Of a stretch of DNA of 64,000 nt, positions 23,920 to 37,300 are shown one piece after another (within the stretch, counting starts at the first letter, position 1; each line of letters begins with the position of its first letter). This DNA is from Pisolithus tinctorius. Its lineage: Eukaryota; Basidiomycota; Agaricomycetes; Boletales; Pisolithaceae. A program made the translations under genes and the position numbers. The stretch is taken from the NCBI GenBank assembly GCA_024663395.1, contig JANFAH010000027.1, forward strand, positions 62,001 to 126,000, read 5' to 3'. The notes under the pieces were generated by a model. It ran no database searches, was not told where the DNA came from, and saw nothing but the letters and a program-made list of their open reading frames with translations.

Positions 23920-25764
23920 TGTCACACACCAAAGGTGTTGTGGACATGGTTACAGCTGACTCTGCCTAACTTGTTGATGAGTTGTGCACAATGCCCAAGC
24001 ATGCAGATGAAGACTAAAGGCCTCATGTGTAGAAAGACTGTCAGACGTTAACAGTCATCCTTCACACAAGAATGAGTCATCAGTGCTAAAGAGAAAAGAG
24101 GAAGTGAGTTAAGCACATGTTAAAGGTTTTTAGCACCCATGTATGGCATTCCGGTTTTTGTCATATCTCCACCATTTCCAAAGATATCGACTCCGTTCCC
24201 ACACTCGCTTAAAGTGCTCAGCCCCACGATTCTTCCTTCCAAATTTGGAGAGGATCCTTGCACCCTGCGCGTTTCTACAGCACTCCATCCATCAGATGCT
24301 CATTTCACTAAGTCCATCAATCATGGCCACCTCTTCATCAATCATCTCACTTGTCTCGTTTGCCAGAGACAGTGGCTACATATATCTTCCAGGCATTCCC
24401 ACCAGCTTCCGTCCTGAAGCCCCCTGGTTCATCCCATCATTGTCAGCCCTGTCTCATCCCATGCAGCTTGGTCAGTGTGTTCTCCTTGTCAGTATGACTT
24501 CCAGAAGGACATTCTTTGCTTGCCTCAGGTCTGTCACTCAGTTAGAAAGTCTTATGTGGTTGTTTCAGTCTCCCCAGTTGATGAAGCATATGGATTGTTC
24601 CTCCCTGCTCCCTGCACCATCTTTATTCCAGTCTCGTCCATCATTCTTCCCACATTGTGACAGCTGCAGTATAATCTACTGTCCTCCAGCCTCCCTGATC
24701 GCATTGATGACAAGTATGACATGCATCTTGCCTTCTTACTGCAGGATCCAGCAGAGGACATCCCCCCTTCTCCTCCTCCTCCATCAGAACCCCATCCATG
24801 AAGTTTTTGTTAACTTTGCTGAGAGGATGGAAGGGTGGGAGATGCAATTGCATATGCTCTCATTGCCCCACAGACCCCCAACACCCTAGCCCCCTTTGAC
24901 ACCTGACTCATGCCCTTCAATTCTGGAATTAATACTTCCCTATCTGGAAACACTGTCCATCTGTCATGCTGTCTTTGGATCTAGAGATGTCTCTGCTGAG
25001 ATCTAACTTGCATTGCCACCCCCTAATGTGATATCAGTGTGCTTACTCAGTTTCTGATTCTATTTGACTCATTTTGTGATATTTTGACTATCCCTGACTT
25101 GTTCATTGCCAATACTTACCAATCTTCTTTGCTTGCTTACTTTTCATTTCTCACTTACTCATCATGATTACTCATTACTTACCAGGTGTTTGTGCCTTGT
25201 TTGTCACAAGCTGTGCCCCCCCCCACAGTATATAAACCCCCATGTACTTAGCTACCAAGAAGCAATCAGAAGCCATTCACTCAGCAGTCAGTTCAGTGCC
25301 TATCTCATCATTGACAGTTGAGGCTCATTCGGAAGAGTCTATCTGTCACCATCCATCATCCTTGGTAGTTGAGGCTCCATCAAGGGTCTATCTACCTTCA
25401 TTCATTGTCAGCAGTATCATCAGTGCTTAGTCAGCAACCTCTTGTTTAGTCATTCTTCCACTCCTGCGTAACTCGTCATCGACTTGCACCAGGAGCATAT
25501 TCTATTGAAATCCATTACTCCCAAGTCCTTTTGGCTGAACACCCCTGCTCTGTTCAGCATCCCCTTCTCAATCAGCATTCATTCATCCTCTCCTGCATAA
25601 CTTGTTGACAACTTGTGCCAGGAGCCCTCTACTTGAAGTCCCCCCCACACATTTAGGTTTCTCTGCACTCCAGGTTCTGCGGAGGCAAACCACCACTTGC
25701 ACATTATTTGTCTTTGGTGTTGGATTTGTTTGGTTTATACCAGAAGTCCACACTTTGACTCACA
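23920..25764 (+). repeat. Repeat B, copy 2 (LTR-like)
   Basis: 1845 bp from TGTCACACACC to GACTCACA, inverted relative to B1 and B3. A TATATAAA box at 25229 points in the plus direction, with about 530 bp to the end, like R and U5 of an LTR. Flanks are CTGC and CCAC (read from the element's other strand), both deaminated forms of CCGC. The left flank is E1 leader near gag and the right flank is inside the E1 LTR, so about 400 bp of E1 were lost, probably by recombination between B copies. The conserved B reading frame is broken here near 24550. Confidence 0.75.
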
Positions 25765-26244
25765 GTGGTATACATAGTTCATGTGCAGCAGGATGCGAGA
25801 CATGCAGTGTAGATGAAGTGAAAAGGAAACTTGTAGTGACCTTCCGAGTGCCAAAAGGTATCATTCTGTACCTAAGTACAGGGCTTTATAGTCCAGGCAA
25901 ACCCAGAACCTAAGTAAGACAGAGTATGAGTAAGGGAAAACCGTGCAACAGCGTATACACATAAGACAAGACAGGCCGGAAAAGAGGCTGAGGGTATACT
26001 ACTAACAAAAAGGGGAACAGAGACCATGGTAAAAGAAAGAGTCTGGGGGAAAGGAAGTGACTGGAGGGCAGAGGCCACAGATATAACATTGCGTGAGAGG
26101 GGATGAGGGTGCAGGAAGGTAGCAAGGTAGGCAGGAAGGCAGTATGTGAGTGGCAGCAAATGCAAGAGGTTTGGGAACATAATGACAGTTGTGGAACAGT
26201 AGATGATAGGGGCTTATGTGTCCAAGGAATGCAGATTCCTTACA
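25765..26244 (-). repeat. Partial 5' LTR of element E1
   Basis: Reverse complement of the first part of the E LTR (start TGTAAGGAATC at 26244). It includes the ACTATAAAGCCCTGTACTTA promoter region at about 25880, and is cut at GTATAC by B2. Confidence 0.85.
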
Positions 26245-26553
26245 CTGGGTCCAGAAGGCCATGCAGTCCTGGCTTGTATAGCAGTGGACTGCCACTTTGC
26301 AGTAGGCTCTCATGCAGATTGCCCACTCTTCATATTTAGCCACAGAAATGTCGAAAGTCCCGGGCTCAGCGACACCCCTTTTGGTGGGGTTGAAGTTCAT
26401 TGTTTGCACCACAGCTGGCGCTGGCATGTATTGCTGCATCGCTTGTGCCATGGCTTGGACCATTGCATAATCAACAGCAGGCAGTTGTGGTTGGGTGGGG
26501 TCCATTTCTGCTAGTTAGCAGGACCAGTTTTCAAAGGGGATGGCAGATGGAAC
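26245..26553 (-). pseudogene. Element I: N-terminal Gag fragment and leader
   Basis: The minus-strand ATG at 26505 opens a frame (MDPTQPQLPAVDYAMVQAMA, later FDISVAKYEEWAICMRAYCK and MAFWTQC) typical of the N-terminus of a retrotransposon Gag. It is cut at 26244 by the E1 LTR. Upstream (26506-26553) is the leader, interrupted by the copia element. The matching 5' LTR is the split block 31415-43936. The remainder of element I is not in the window. Confidence 0.65.
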
Positions 26554-29500
26554 TGTCAAGAATGTGATCTGGAGTTATGGTAGCATCTCAGAGTTTCGCC
26601 CAGAGGGCTCGGAATTGTTCCCTGACCCTCGGAATTAAATTCTGATGTCAATGCGCTTACTAATTACAGTACTATAAATTTTCTGCACTGTTCTTTTCCA
26701 CCTCAGTGACTACTTCATACACCGAGAAACTCATACCTTTGTTAGGTTATGAGCCCTGCTCTTGCACTCTAATTCTGAAAGAGTTAATATGCAGCATCAA
26801 TACCCACTATGGCAAAAGATGATCATTCCTTACAAGTCCCAACCCTAAATGCAGATGGAAGCAACTGGCTATACTACAAGGCTCAGGTTGAATGGGCCAT
26901 CAGCTCAAAAGGGCTGATTGGACACCTGACTGGCTTGGATGCAAAACCAGAGGACCCTTCAGCAGGGAAAGATGCCTCCTGGAAGTCCACAGCCACAGAG
27001 CAAAAACTTGTTAGTGAATACCCAGAAAAACTTCGGCAATGGGCTAAGGATGATGGATACATCAAGCAAGTGATCACTGTGTTGCTCCCAGAATCTCTGT
27101 TCCTTCGAGTCCTGAAGGAAGAGACTGCGAAGAGTGTGTGGGGTGTCCTCACTGACCTTTTCCAAAACCGCTCTCGCATTGTCACAATCAACCTTCGGAG
27201 AAAACTCCAAGAATCCTGCTGTTCAGAAAAAGGTGATGTCCATGCTCACTTCGACAAGATGCACGCACTGCGTGAACAACTTGCTGTGCTTGGACAGTCA
27301 ATCACAGACAATGACTTCACAGCCATCATCCTCAGTTCACTTCCCACTTCTTATGACTCCAACCTTGCAGCTATGACATCTTCAGCCCTAGTCATGCAAA
27401 AGGACCTATCTCCAGACTTCATAATCAAAGTAATTTCCGATGAATATGATAGGTGCCAAATGCTGACAAAGAGAGGCAACTCTGGAAACTCCAGAAATTC
27501 CAAAGATGCAGCTTACTCAGCAAAGGACGGAAAGAAGTCCACCTGTGAAAATTGCAGAAAGAAAGGTCATACAAAAGACCAATGCTGGGAACAGGGTGGC
27601 AGAAAAGCTGGGCAAGCACCCAAGTGGTTCCAGAACAAGGGAAAAGGGAAAAAGAAGGAGAAAGGTACTGGAAAAGCAGCCAGTGCATCAGCCAGCTTGA
27701 GTGTGCAGACCAGCACTGACTTGGAACCTGATGGAGTTTGGCTAGTGCACCTGCAGGATGACAACTGGCTTACAGAAATTGCAGAGGAAGAAATTCTGAA
27801 CCCCCAGGACATTGTTAATGATGATGAAGATGCATATATGAACAACTACAACCATGTTCTCCTCACAGGCAAAAACCTAAATTCCACAGAAGAGACCATC
27901 CTGTTCGACTCTGGTGCTTCACATCACATGTCCTCCTACCACAGCAAATTCCTTGACTACAAGCCAATCATACCCAAACCTATCACCACTGCCAACAACC
28001 ACACCTTCCATGCCATCGGGAAAGGTGATCTCACAATCTCACTCCCAAATGGCACTACCCAGACCCATATTCAACTCAAAGATGTGCTCTATGCCCCCAA
28101 GATGGGAATTACACTCATTTCCATTAGCAAACTTGATGTTGCTGGGTATGTGGCATTATTCCGAGACAAGCGTTGTCAAATTTTCGACACTCAGAAGAAG
28201 AAAGTAGCCAAAATTCTGATACAAAAAGGCCTCTACTGCCTCAAACGAGCTTGTCATGCCTTTGCAGGCCTAGCCAAGGCCACGGAATCCTTAACCATGG
28301 AGGAGATTCACATAAGGCTTGGCCACATCACTCCCGAAGCCATCTGGCACATGCTCAAGGATGGCATGATCACTGGAATTAAACTGGACAAAGCACATTC
28401 CACCATGGGCGCATGCAATTCATGTGAGTATGCAAAAGCAACTCAGAAGCCCATTGGGAAGGAGCACAACCCACCCCGCTGTGAACACCTAGGTGACAAG
28501 GTCCACACAGATCTCTGGGGACCTTCTCCAGTCCAAACCCCTGGCCACAGCCAATACTATGTCTCATTCATGGACAACCACACCTGCTACACCAAGCTGT
28601 ACCTCCAGAAGACAAAAGCCAAGACCTTCACATCATACAAGGCCTATGAAGCATGGCTGAACATGCAGTTCAACACCAAAGTCAAGTGACTTTGCTCAAA
28701 TCAAGGGGGAGAATACCTTAGTGTGGAATTTTCGGAATATCTGAAATCCCAAGGCACAGAATGATGCATAACCATCCATGACACCCCTGAACACAATGGA
28801 GTTGCAAAACGACTCAACAGAACACTTGTTGAGCATGTACATGCGATGATTCATGCCAGTGGCCTACCCAAGAACCTCTGGGGGGAGGCCATTATGCATG
28901 CTACTTGGCTCAAAAACTGCTCATCAACTTGCCATCTAGGCACAAAAACTCCCTATGAAATGCTCTACCAAAGACCACCTGACCTCTCAAAAATTCTGGT
29001 CTGGGGATGTCATGTCAAGGTCCATGACACCTCTGGCTCCAAACTAGACATGCAAGCCTGAGATGGACACTGGGTAGGTTTTGATCCTGAGAGTGATGGC
29101 CACCATATCTACTGGCCTGACACATGAGCAATCAGAATTGAAAGAAGTGTCATTTTTGAGTGCTGGGATGTGTCTGTACCACATGGTGTGCCACTTGAGG
29201 GGGAGCAGGGGAATTCCGATGCCTCAGAAAGAAATTCCGAAGCCTCAGAACGGAATTCCACAGCCTCACAGGGAAATTCTGAGGCCCCACAGATGGTCAA
29301 GCAACCCACCGAAGCAACTTCAGAAATTCTGAGACTCATTTCAGACCCACTCAGAGACAATTTCAAAACACCTCCACCTCAACCTCATTGTTCCACTCAC
29401 CAGCACTTCAAATCAGACTATATGAGGCGCCTACATGCAGGGGAAGGCACTCATGATGGGCACATCCCTCTCGACTTTGTAAAAGAACTCCAAGAGAGTG

Positions 29501-31394
29501 ATAGCAACCCAAACAGCCCAAAATCCCAAGAAAATGCTACCTATGTATTTGACAAAGAACTAGCTGCTGATGAAGATGACACTAACATCATGTATGCTAT
29601 GGTGGCAGGGATGGCTGAAGCCAAAGGGTGGACCCATCAACAGTCTGTGAGGTGAAATCCTGAGCTGACTGGCCAAAGTGGCAAAATGCCATAAATGCGG
29701 AATTAAACAGCCTAGAGGAAGCGCATACCTGGGATGTCATTGAGTGCCCCAAGGGTGCAAATGTCGTAGGATGCAAATGGGTCTTCAAGATCAAATGCAA
29801 TGCTGCCAGAGAAATCAAGAAGTACAAGGCCCACCTAGTCACTAAGGGCTATTCTCAGATCCAGGGTGTTGACTATGACGAAACATATGCTCCTGTCGCA
29901 AGACTTGCATCCCTCTGCACCATACTAGCAGTTGCTGCATGCAATGACTGGGATATCGATGTATTCGATTTCCACTCAGCATTCCTCAATGGCAAACTTG
30001 GAGATGGCAAAGACATCTACATGGAGCTCCCTGAGGGCTACGCAGTAGGGCGGAATTTTTCCCGTCCAGTTGGGAAGCTAAACGTAGCATTATATGGCTT
30101 GAAACAAGGCGTGCTTTGGTGGTACCAGAAGCTATGCACTACTCTTGCTGATCTTGGGCTCACCAGAGCACACACAGACTGTGGAGTGTTCTATGGTCGC
30201 ATAGGATCAGAAATCCTCATCCTTGCCAGTCACATCGATGACTGCACTGTAACAGGCAGTTCCCCATCATTAATTTGCTCATTTAAACAGGAGATCAGCA
30301 CTCATTTTAAAATCTCTGACCTAGGGCCCATCAGTTGGCTACTTGGGATGAAGGTGACATGGAACAGAGAAGCCCACACCATATCCCTGTCACAGCAGTC
30401 CTACATTGAGGCCATCCTGATGAAATACAACCTTGCTGACTGCAAACCTGCCACAATTCTGATGGACCCCGGCATAAAACTCTCCTGCAGAGAAATTCTG
30501 CAGCCAGCCAAAGAAGCTGCATGCATGAAAAACATACCCTACCATGCTGCTGTTGGCTCCCTCATGCACCTCACCATTGGAATGTGCCCTGACATTGCAT
30601 TTGCTGTCTCCACAGTTGCTCAGTTCAACAACACACCCAACATGACTCACTGGGAAGCTGTGAAACAAATCTACAGGTATATCTCAGGCACCAAAGCACT
30701 TGCTTTAACGTTCGGAAATTCAGAACAAGGCCTCGAGGGCTATACCGATGCAGATGGAGCTTTGCAGGAGCATTGACATGCTATAAGTGGATATGCCTAC
30801 CTACTGGATGGTGGAGCTATCAGTTGGGCTTCATGGAAACAGGAACTCATAACACTCTCCACTGCTGAAGCAGAGTACATCACAGCAACTCACACAGCCA
30901 AAGAGGGCCTGTGGCTTCGATGACTCATCAGAGAAGTTTTCTGACCACTCAAACACCCTACCCCACTGTATTCTGACAGTCAATCCACCATCACACTTAC
31001 CAAAGATGGCAGCTATCATGCTCACACAAAGCACATCAACATACAATACCATTTCATTCATTTTGCTGTGGAAAACAATTCCTTTCATTTAATTTATTGT
31101 CCTACTGACAACATGGTCACCAATACCCTTACTAAACCTTTACCTAGCATCAAGGCGAAACACTTCACATCTGCACTTGGACTTCATTCCAATTGAGGGG
31201 GAGTGTCGAGAATGTGATCTGGAGTTACAGTAGCATCTTGGAGTTTCGCCCAGAGGGCTCGGAATTGCTCCCCGACCCTCGGAATTAAATTCCGATGTCA
31301 ATGCACTTACTAATTACAGTACTATAAATTTTCTGCACTGTTCTTTTCCACCTCAGTGACTACTTTGTACACTGAGAAACTCATACCTTTGTTA
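26554..31394 (+). mobile_element. Ty1/copia retrotransposon with 191-bp LTRs, decayed
   Basis: 4841 bp with 5-bp duplication GGAAC (26549-26553 and 31395-31399). Order: LTR, primer site complementary to the anticodon arm of initiator tRNA, Gag with zinc knuckle, protease, integrase, reverse transcriptase, RNase H, polypurine tract, LTR. This is the copia order (integrase before RT). Eight TGA codons and one frameshift inactivate it. It was inserted in the leader of element I, within the palindromic TGGAACAGATGTTCCA. Confidence 0.92.
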
Positions 31395-34300
31395 GGAACA
31401 TCTGTTCCAAAGATTGTAGGGAGTATTGAAAACAAACCTGAGTTCATTCAGGTCAGGGGAAGGCAAGGGTGATGGGCAGGCAAGTGCTGGAGTTACCTCT
31501 CAGAAAAGCTTGAGAGGGGGCAAGGGAAGCAGGGTGAGTGGGGAGAGCAAGTGTGAAAGGCATGGAGTAGAGAGCTCCCTTTTGTAAGGGAGGAACCTAA
31601 GAGGGAGACAAAGCTCAACCTCTTCCTTCTTGATGGTGGGAATGGTGTGAAGTAAGGGTAACATAGGCGTACTACTTGCTGATGGTGTTCAGAACCACTA
31701 AACACATAGTTCATTCGCTGTCGCCCACCTGATCAATCTTCTAGAAATAGGGAGAGACCAGCCTGGCACACTATGCAAACTATGGTGGGTGTAAGAACAT
31801 CAACTACTGGTCTACCTCCACTGCCATGCAGGGACTATGACTATATATGGCTCAGCCACTCTGGACCTTGCAGGCCCTCTTGATCAAGCATCACCCTGTA
31901 TACACTGAGCTCAACCTCAGGACAGTGTATATACATAGAAGTAAAACTCCCTAAGACATTTGCCCAACTGGCTCCATTGCTCGGGTGCTCTCAGTCACAC
32001 TGACGGAGGCAAAAAAGAAAGGCTATGGGGTGGACTGCCCGCTACAATTATCATACTGCCATTAACCCTCGGTGCCAGGTATGAAGTGGTAGGGGAGAAG
32101 TAGGAATCTAGTTCAAGTGAAGCAATCAAAGATGAGAGTCTTCTCAGCTAACATTTCAAACCAGAGAGAATGGGAGTGGAACCTGTTGATTGAGGGACAA
32201 GCTCAAAACGAACTAGATTAGAGAGCCTGGCTATGACAAACGATGGGACTTATATACTGCCCTACTGTTTGTATGTACTGCCACAAGAGAATGTTCTAGA
32301 AAAAGACAAACAAAAGAGAGAACTGTCAAGTCCGGGCCTACTCCAACCAACTCCGATGTTTAACAAGGTCTAGAGGAGGGTTCGGAAGCAAGTCCGACAC
32401 GGAAGAACAGAACTCCAACTAGTGGAGTGTCAGCAGAGACGAAGACTGCCCAGACAAAGGCAGAGCGGAGTGAGGGCGTTGGGTTTAGCTTGTGCGCTAC
32501 CCCCTTGCACGATCTCAGCCCTCGTACTTCAGAGGGAGAGTACAGACGGGGAGTTGGAGATAACTCTGACAGGCAGAAGACGGAATCAGAGGGAGTAGGA
32601 ACTAAGTTGATATTTGTACTGAAGAACAGCGGAGTACAGTACATGTTTTTATACTACTACGGAGGTACAGTAACCAGAATCGGAACTGACATACGGAGAC
32701 TCATAAGTTTTCAAGTAAAATTTCCTGGATGACGAATGAAGGGTAGACAGAGGACATACAAACGGGTAACACAGAACATCCAGAAAAGGAAACAGTCCAG
32801 GTGCTGGACCACGCGGTGAGCATGCTGCGGAGTACCTGACTGCGAAGGTAGTCACATGACCCCTCAGAGAACGGACCGCTCGGTCCGGTAGGAGAGCAAC
32901 ACAAGTCCAACAGCAGTCGGAGCGGAGATGGTTCGCAACCAACAGAAGTTGGGCGGAGTTGGTGCGGAGTGAGCAGATGACCAGCGGAAAGGGATGCAGA
33001 GTGAGCAAAGACTTATGACGAACGCATGGTTATGACAGTGCCCCCCCCTTAGGGCCTGAACCCCTGAAGGCCACATGTACAGGACGAGATCAACATGAGT
33101 TGATCATTTGAAATTATTTTGATGCCTCGAGGATGACACTGGAAGCATTTCTCAGTTTCTTTGCTGAAAACATTTTAAAAAAAGATTGAAAAATGAGACT
33201 CTTTAATTTGGGATGTTTTTGTGACAAATATTGTAAAAATATATTGGATTTGTATTGTCTATCATTCCTCACAAAATGCCACTGGAAAATTTTAAATATT
33301 TGCATATAAAAAAATTATGGATGTTCAGCAGAATGATTTTGAACACAATATGTGTGATACATTGTAAATAATTTTCCAATATATGTCACTTTTTTTTAGA
33401 ATTAACAATCTGCTTTTTTGTGAGCAGGAAGTTTAAAAAGTAGGCAGTATTTATTTAGTCTAAGTATTGTATTGCAATGATGAGTTGTGTGCTGAAGCTC
33501 ATATGAAAAACATTCTGCTTTTTTTATGCTCAAACATGTAATATACAGTGAAATATTTTTCAACAAAAAATCAAATCAGAAATAAAGTCTTTCCACATTA
33601 AAATCATAGGTCAAAACATCAAAAATTATTTCTAGATGAAATATTGAGTATATTATTACACATTTTAAGAGCAATTGATACAGTATGGTATGCTGATGCA
33701 GATATGGCATGCTGTTGTAGCCATGCCTTGACCCCAGCCAGACTCAGCCTTGCACTCACTCAGTCCAGCCTCACCCTTGCCAAATCCCTACCCCCAGTTG
33801 GTCTAGCACAGTTAGCACTGCTTTGAAGTGCTGCTATGAAGTGTCATTTTGGTTGAGCCTGACCCAGCCTTGTCCCCAGTCTGCCCTTGTCTCTGTCCCA
33901 GTCTCTGGTTATCTTTGTCATGACTTACTAATACCATTCTTACCAATCAGTTACCAATCTCTGTGAGACTGGCATTACCAGTCTTCATACTATAGTTACC
34001 CCTATTATGTAAACCCATAGATACTTGGCCTGTATTCCCTCAGTCTGAAATCAAATAAGTCTCATCTGAAATCCTCTGCCTCAGCCTTGGACTTGGACTG
34101 TGACCCACACAAGGGAACAGTGCTGTGTCATCAGTCACTAAGTCCAAACAGTACACCATCTGATCCCTGACCCCTTGACCTCATGCCTGTACCAGTCTCT
34201 GGTCCAGTCTTGAACCTGGTAACCTCAGACTTGACACATGCTGGGAACCACACCCTCACTCATACAGGACATCCTGTGGTCCTCAATCATGGGGAACATG

Positions 34301-37300
34301 AACTCTAAAGTCACTGGTATGTTGATGACCCTCCTGCAGGAAAAAAAAAAGTTTGGCATTTATTGAAAGCCTCATGGTTGGAATTGACCTTGGTACAACA
34401 AGTTCATCATTTCCATCATAGAGGGCAAGCAGGCATGTGTGACTGAGAACTCCAAAGGTGCCTGGACAACCCCATCAGTAGTGGCCTTCACAAAACATGG
34501 GGAGCATCTCATTGGCCTGCCTGCCAAGTGTCAAGCAGTGGTTAATCCATCAACACTGTCTTCACATTTAAGGGCTTGATTGGCTGCAAGTTCAAGGGTG
34601 TGGATGTCCAGGAGGACTTGAAGCACTGGTTAGTACATGCAACAACTGTCAAACAGGACAGCATCTTATATTGTCTACAGAACATTCAAAATTGCTGAGA
34701 AGTCAGATGCTTGACCAGCTGTTGAGGTTGACATTGGTAGCAAGAGCCAACAATTCATATGTCATGGCAAATGTTTTGATCAGTAAGACAACTCATGTTC
34801 TCTCCAGAGTGCTGAGGAACTGTCATCCATGGTACTTACAAAGATGCATGAGACTGCTGAGCAGTTCCTTGACAAGAAAGTCAAGTAAGTTTCATGCATA
34901 TCATTTAGGAGTTCCCCAGTGTTGACAGCTATGATTAGCCATGCAGTCATCCATTACACAAACAATTAATAAAACAGGTGTACTATAATCAGAAAGAAAC
35001 CAAGAAAAAAGCTCCTGAAAGGCTGGTTTCAGACAAATCATGATTGACACATGCCAATGTGACCTTGCATTGTCACATACCACTCATGATTTGTACCACA
35101 TCAACATTGATCCCTGGAACACATGGTTGATTACATATCAGAAGGAACCAAGGTGAGTGACTTTCATACTGTAGTTGCCTACCACTGATGGTGTTGTCTA
35201 ATTGTGCTTTATTATGTCCTCAGAATGGCTCAATAGCTAGTGATGTGCAACCACTGACATCCAATCCACTGATGGGGCATGTGGATTCCCTGAGGCTACT
35301 AGTATGTACATATTCCTTTTTGTTGCACTATTCAAAGTTTCCATATTCATCTAAGAGCACCCAACTGACAGCTGTTGACCTCCATTGAGTAACATACAAG
35401 GGGGCAGCACACAAGCTGAACCCAATGCCTTCACTCCACTTCTGCCTCTCTGCTTTGTCAAACTTCCTCTGCACTTTGGTTCTAGCCCTCTGGGAGTGTC
35501 AGAGTTTGTCAGAGTGAGTGGTCCTGACTGTTAGGTTTTGACCTCAAGGCACTTAAATTGGTACAAAGCTGTATTTAAAGAAGAGCTGTAGGGGAGGCAT
35601 GTGCACTTGGTATAGGGAGGCTCAGACCATGGATGGGACAACCACTGGCAGGAGCAGCAGGATGAGGATGAGGGGGAGCCACAATTGTAATTACAAACAC
35701 TGCAAAATTAGTTCCATTGCCACCCACAGGCCACTATATCCATGCACCCCCATTTCAAAATTGGCCACTTGTTATCATCTAAGTATCTGGCAACTCAGAT
35801 GGTAGTATGATCAGCTTGGCTCAAAGTGGCAATGCACTTGAAAGCAATGGCAGTCACAAGATCTACAACTATACAGTAGTCCACTACTTAATACTACATT
35901 CTGTGTGCATTGAATGACCTGTGTTCAAAGACTCCCTTGTGCCTCTCAAATTATACTGTATCAATTGCTCTTGGCATGTGTAATAATATACTCAATATTT
36001 CATCTAGAAATAATTTTTGATGTTTTGACCTATGATTTTAATGTGGAAAGACTTTATTTCTGATTTGATTTTTTGTTGAAAAATATTTCACTGTATATTA
36101 CATGTTTGAGCATAAAAAAAGCAGAATGTTTTTCATATGAGCTTCAGCACACAATTCATCATTGCAATACAGTACTTAGACTAAATAAATACTGCCTACT
36201 TTGTAAACTTTCTGCTCACAAAAAAGCCAATTGTTAATTCTAAAAAAAAGTGACATATATTGGAAAATTATTTACAATGTATCACACATATTGTGTTCAA
36301 AATCATTCTGCTGAACATCCATAATTTTTTTATATGCAAAGCTTTAAAATTTTCTAGTGGCATTTTGTAAAGCATGATAGACAATACAAATCCAAAATAT
36401 TTTTACAATATTTCTCACAAAAACATCCCAAATTAAAGAGTCTCATTTTTCAATCTTTTTTTAAAATGTTTTCAGCAAAGAAACTGAGAAATGTTTCCAG
36501 TGTGATGGCTTTAGCCGTGGCGGAGCTCTGTCGGAGTTCGAAGTACCGCTTAAAAACACATGTTAGGGTACCGAACCTTCATCCTTTTCCCCCATTGCCA
36601 TGCCTTCCCAGCGCCAGAGCAACACCCCCCAGCCAACCCCTGGCCACGTTCACGACTACTCCCAAGTCGCAGATGAAGAGCTGGTCGTCCTCACCAACGA
36701 CTCCACCAACACCGAGCGAGAGAAGTCTGCGGAGAAGGCACGCTGACGAGAGGAGGCCAAGCGGAGAGAGAGAGAGCGCGAGGCAGAGTGCAAGGCCACG
36801 CGCGAGGAGGCCAAGAGGCGGAAGGTGGAGGAGGAGCAGTTGGAGGCAGAGCGGAAGAGGAGGCCCAGAGGAGAAGGGTGGCAGAGGAAGAGGAGGCTCG
36901 ACAGAAGAGGGCGGCAGAGGAAGAGGCAGAGAGGCAGAGGCAGAGAGCCCAGGCCAGGAGGGATGAGGCCACGCAGAGGTGAGTAGCAGATTACTGCAAG
37001 CCAGGCGGAGCTGACCTATTATTTTTATTATTTTTTGACCTTACTCTATTTCAGGTTGACCGGCGCGGTGTACGACGTCAACACCACCCAGAAGGTGCCT
37101 GGGGCCTCTGTGGTGGTCACCGCGACCAGGCGGCCCCCCTGCACTTGCTGCGTAGCGAGTCTGATGGCAGGCCAGTGCGAGCCAGGACAAGGCAAGACCA
37201 GGGCCTGTGTGCCCTGCCATAACAAAAAGAAGACGTGCAGCTGGACACAGGAAGAGGCGGTGGCAAGACCTTCGCGGAAGAGGGCAGGGACAGGGAGCTC

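Larger units (their letters stand above)
17753..26244 (-). mobile_element. Element E1: decayed Ty3/gypsy of the E family
   Basis: A minus-strand copy of the same family as E2 (47786-57863). Pol is at 17842-21453, Gag-protease at 21441-23919, and part of the 5' LTR at 25765-26244. Between gag and the LTR lies repeat B2, and about 400 bp of leader are gone. The 3' end is cut by B1 at 17752. Compared with E2, CpG is widely replaced by TpG or CpA (for example CGCGATCACC in E2 against TGCAATCACT here). Its LTR joins a Gag gene of element I at 26245. Confidence 0.88.
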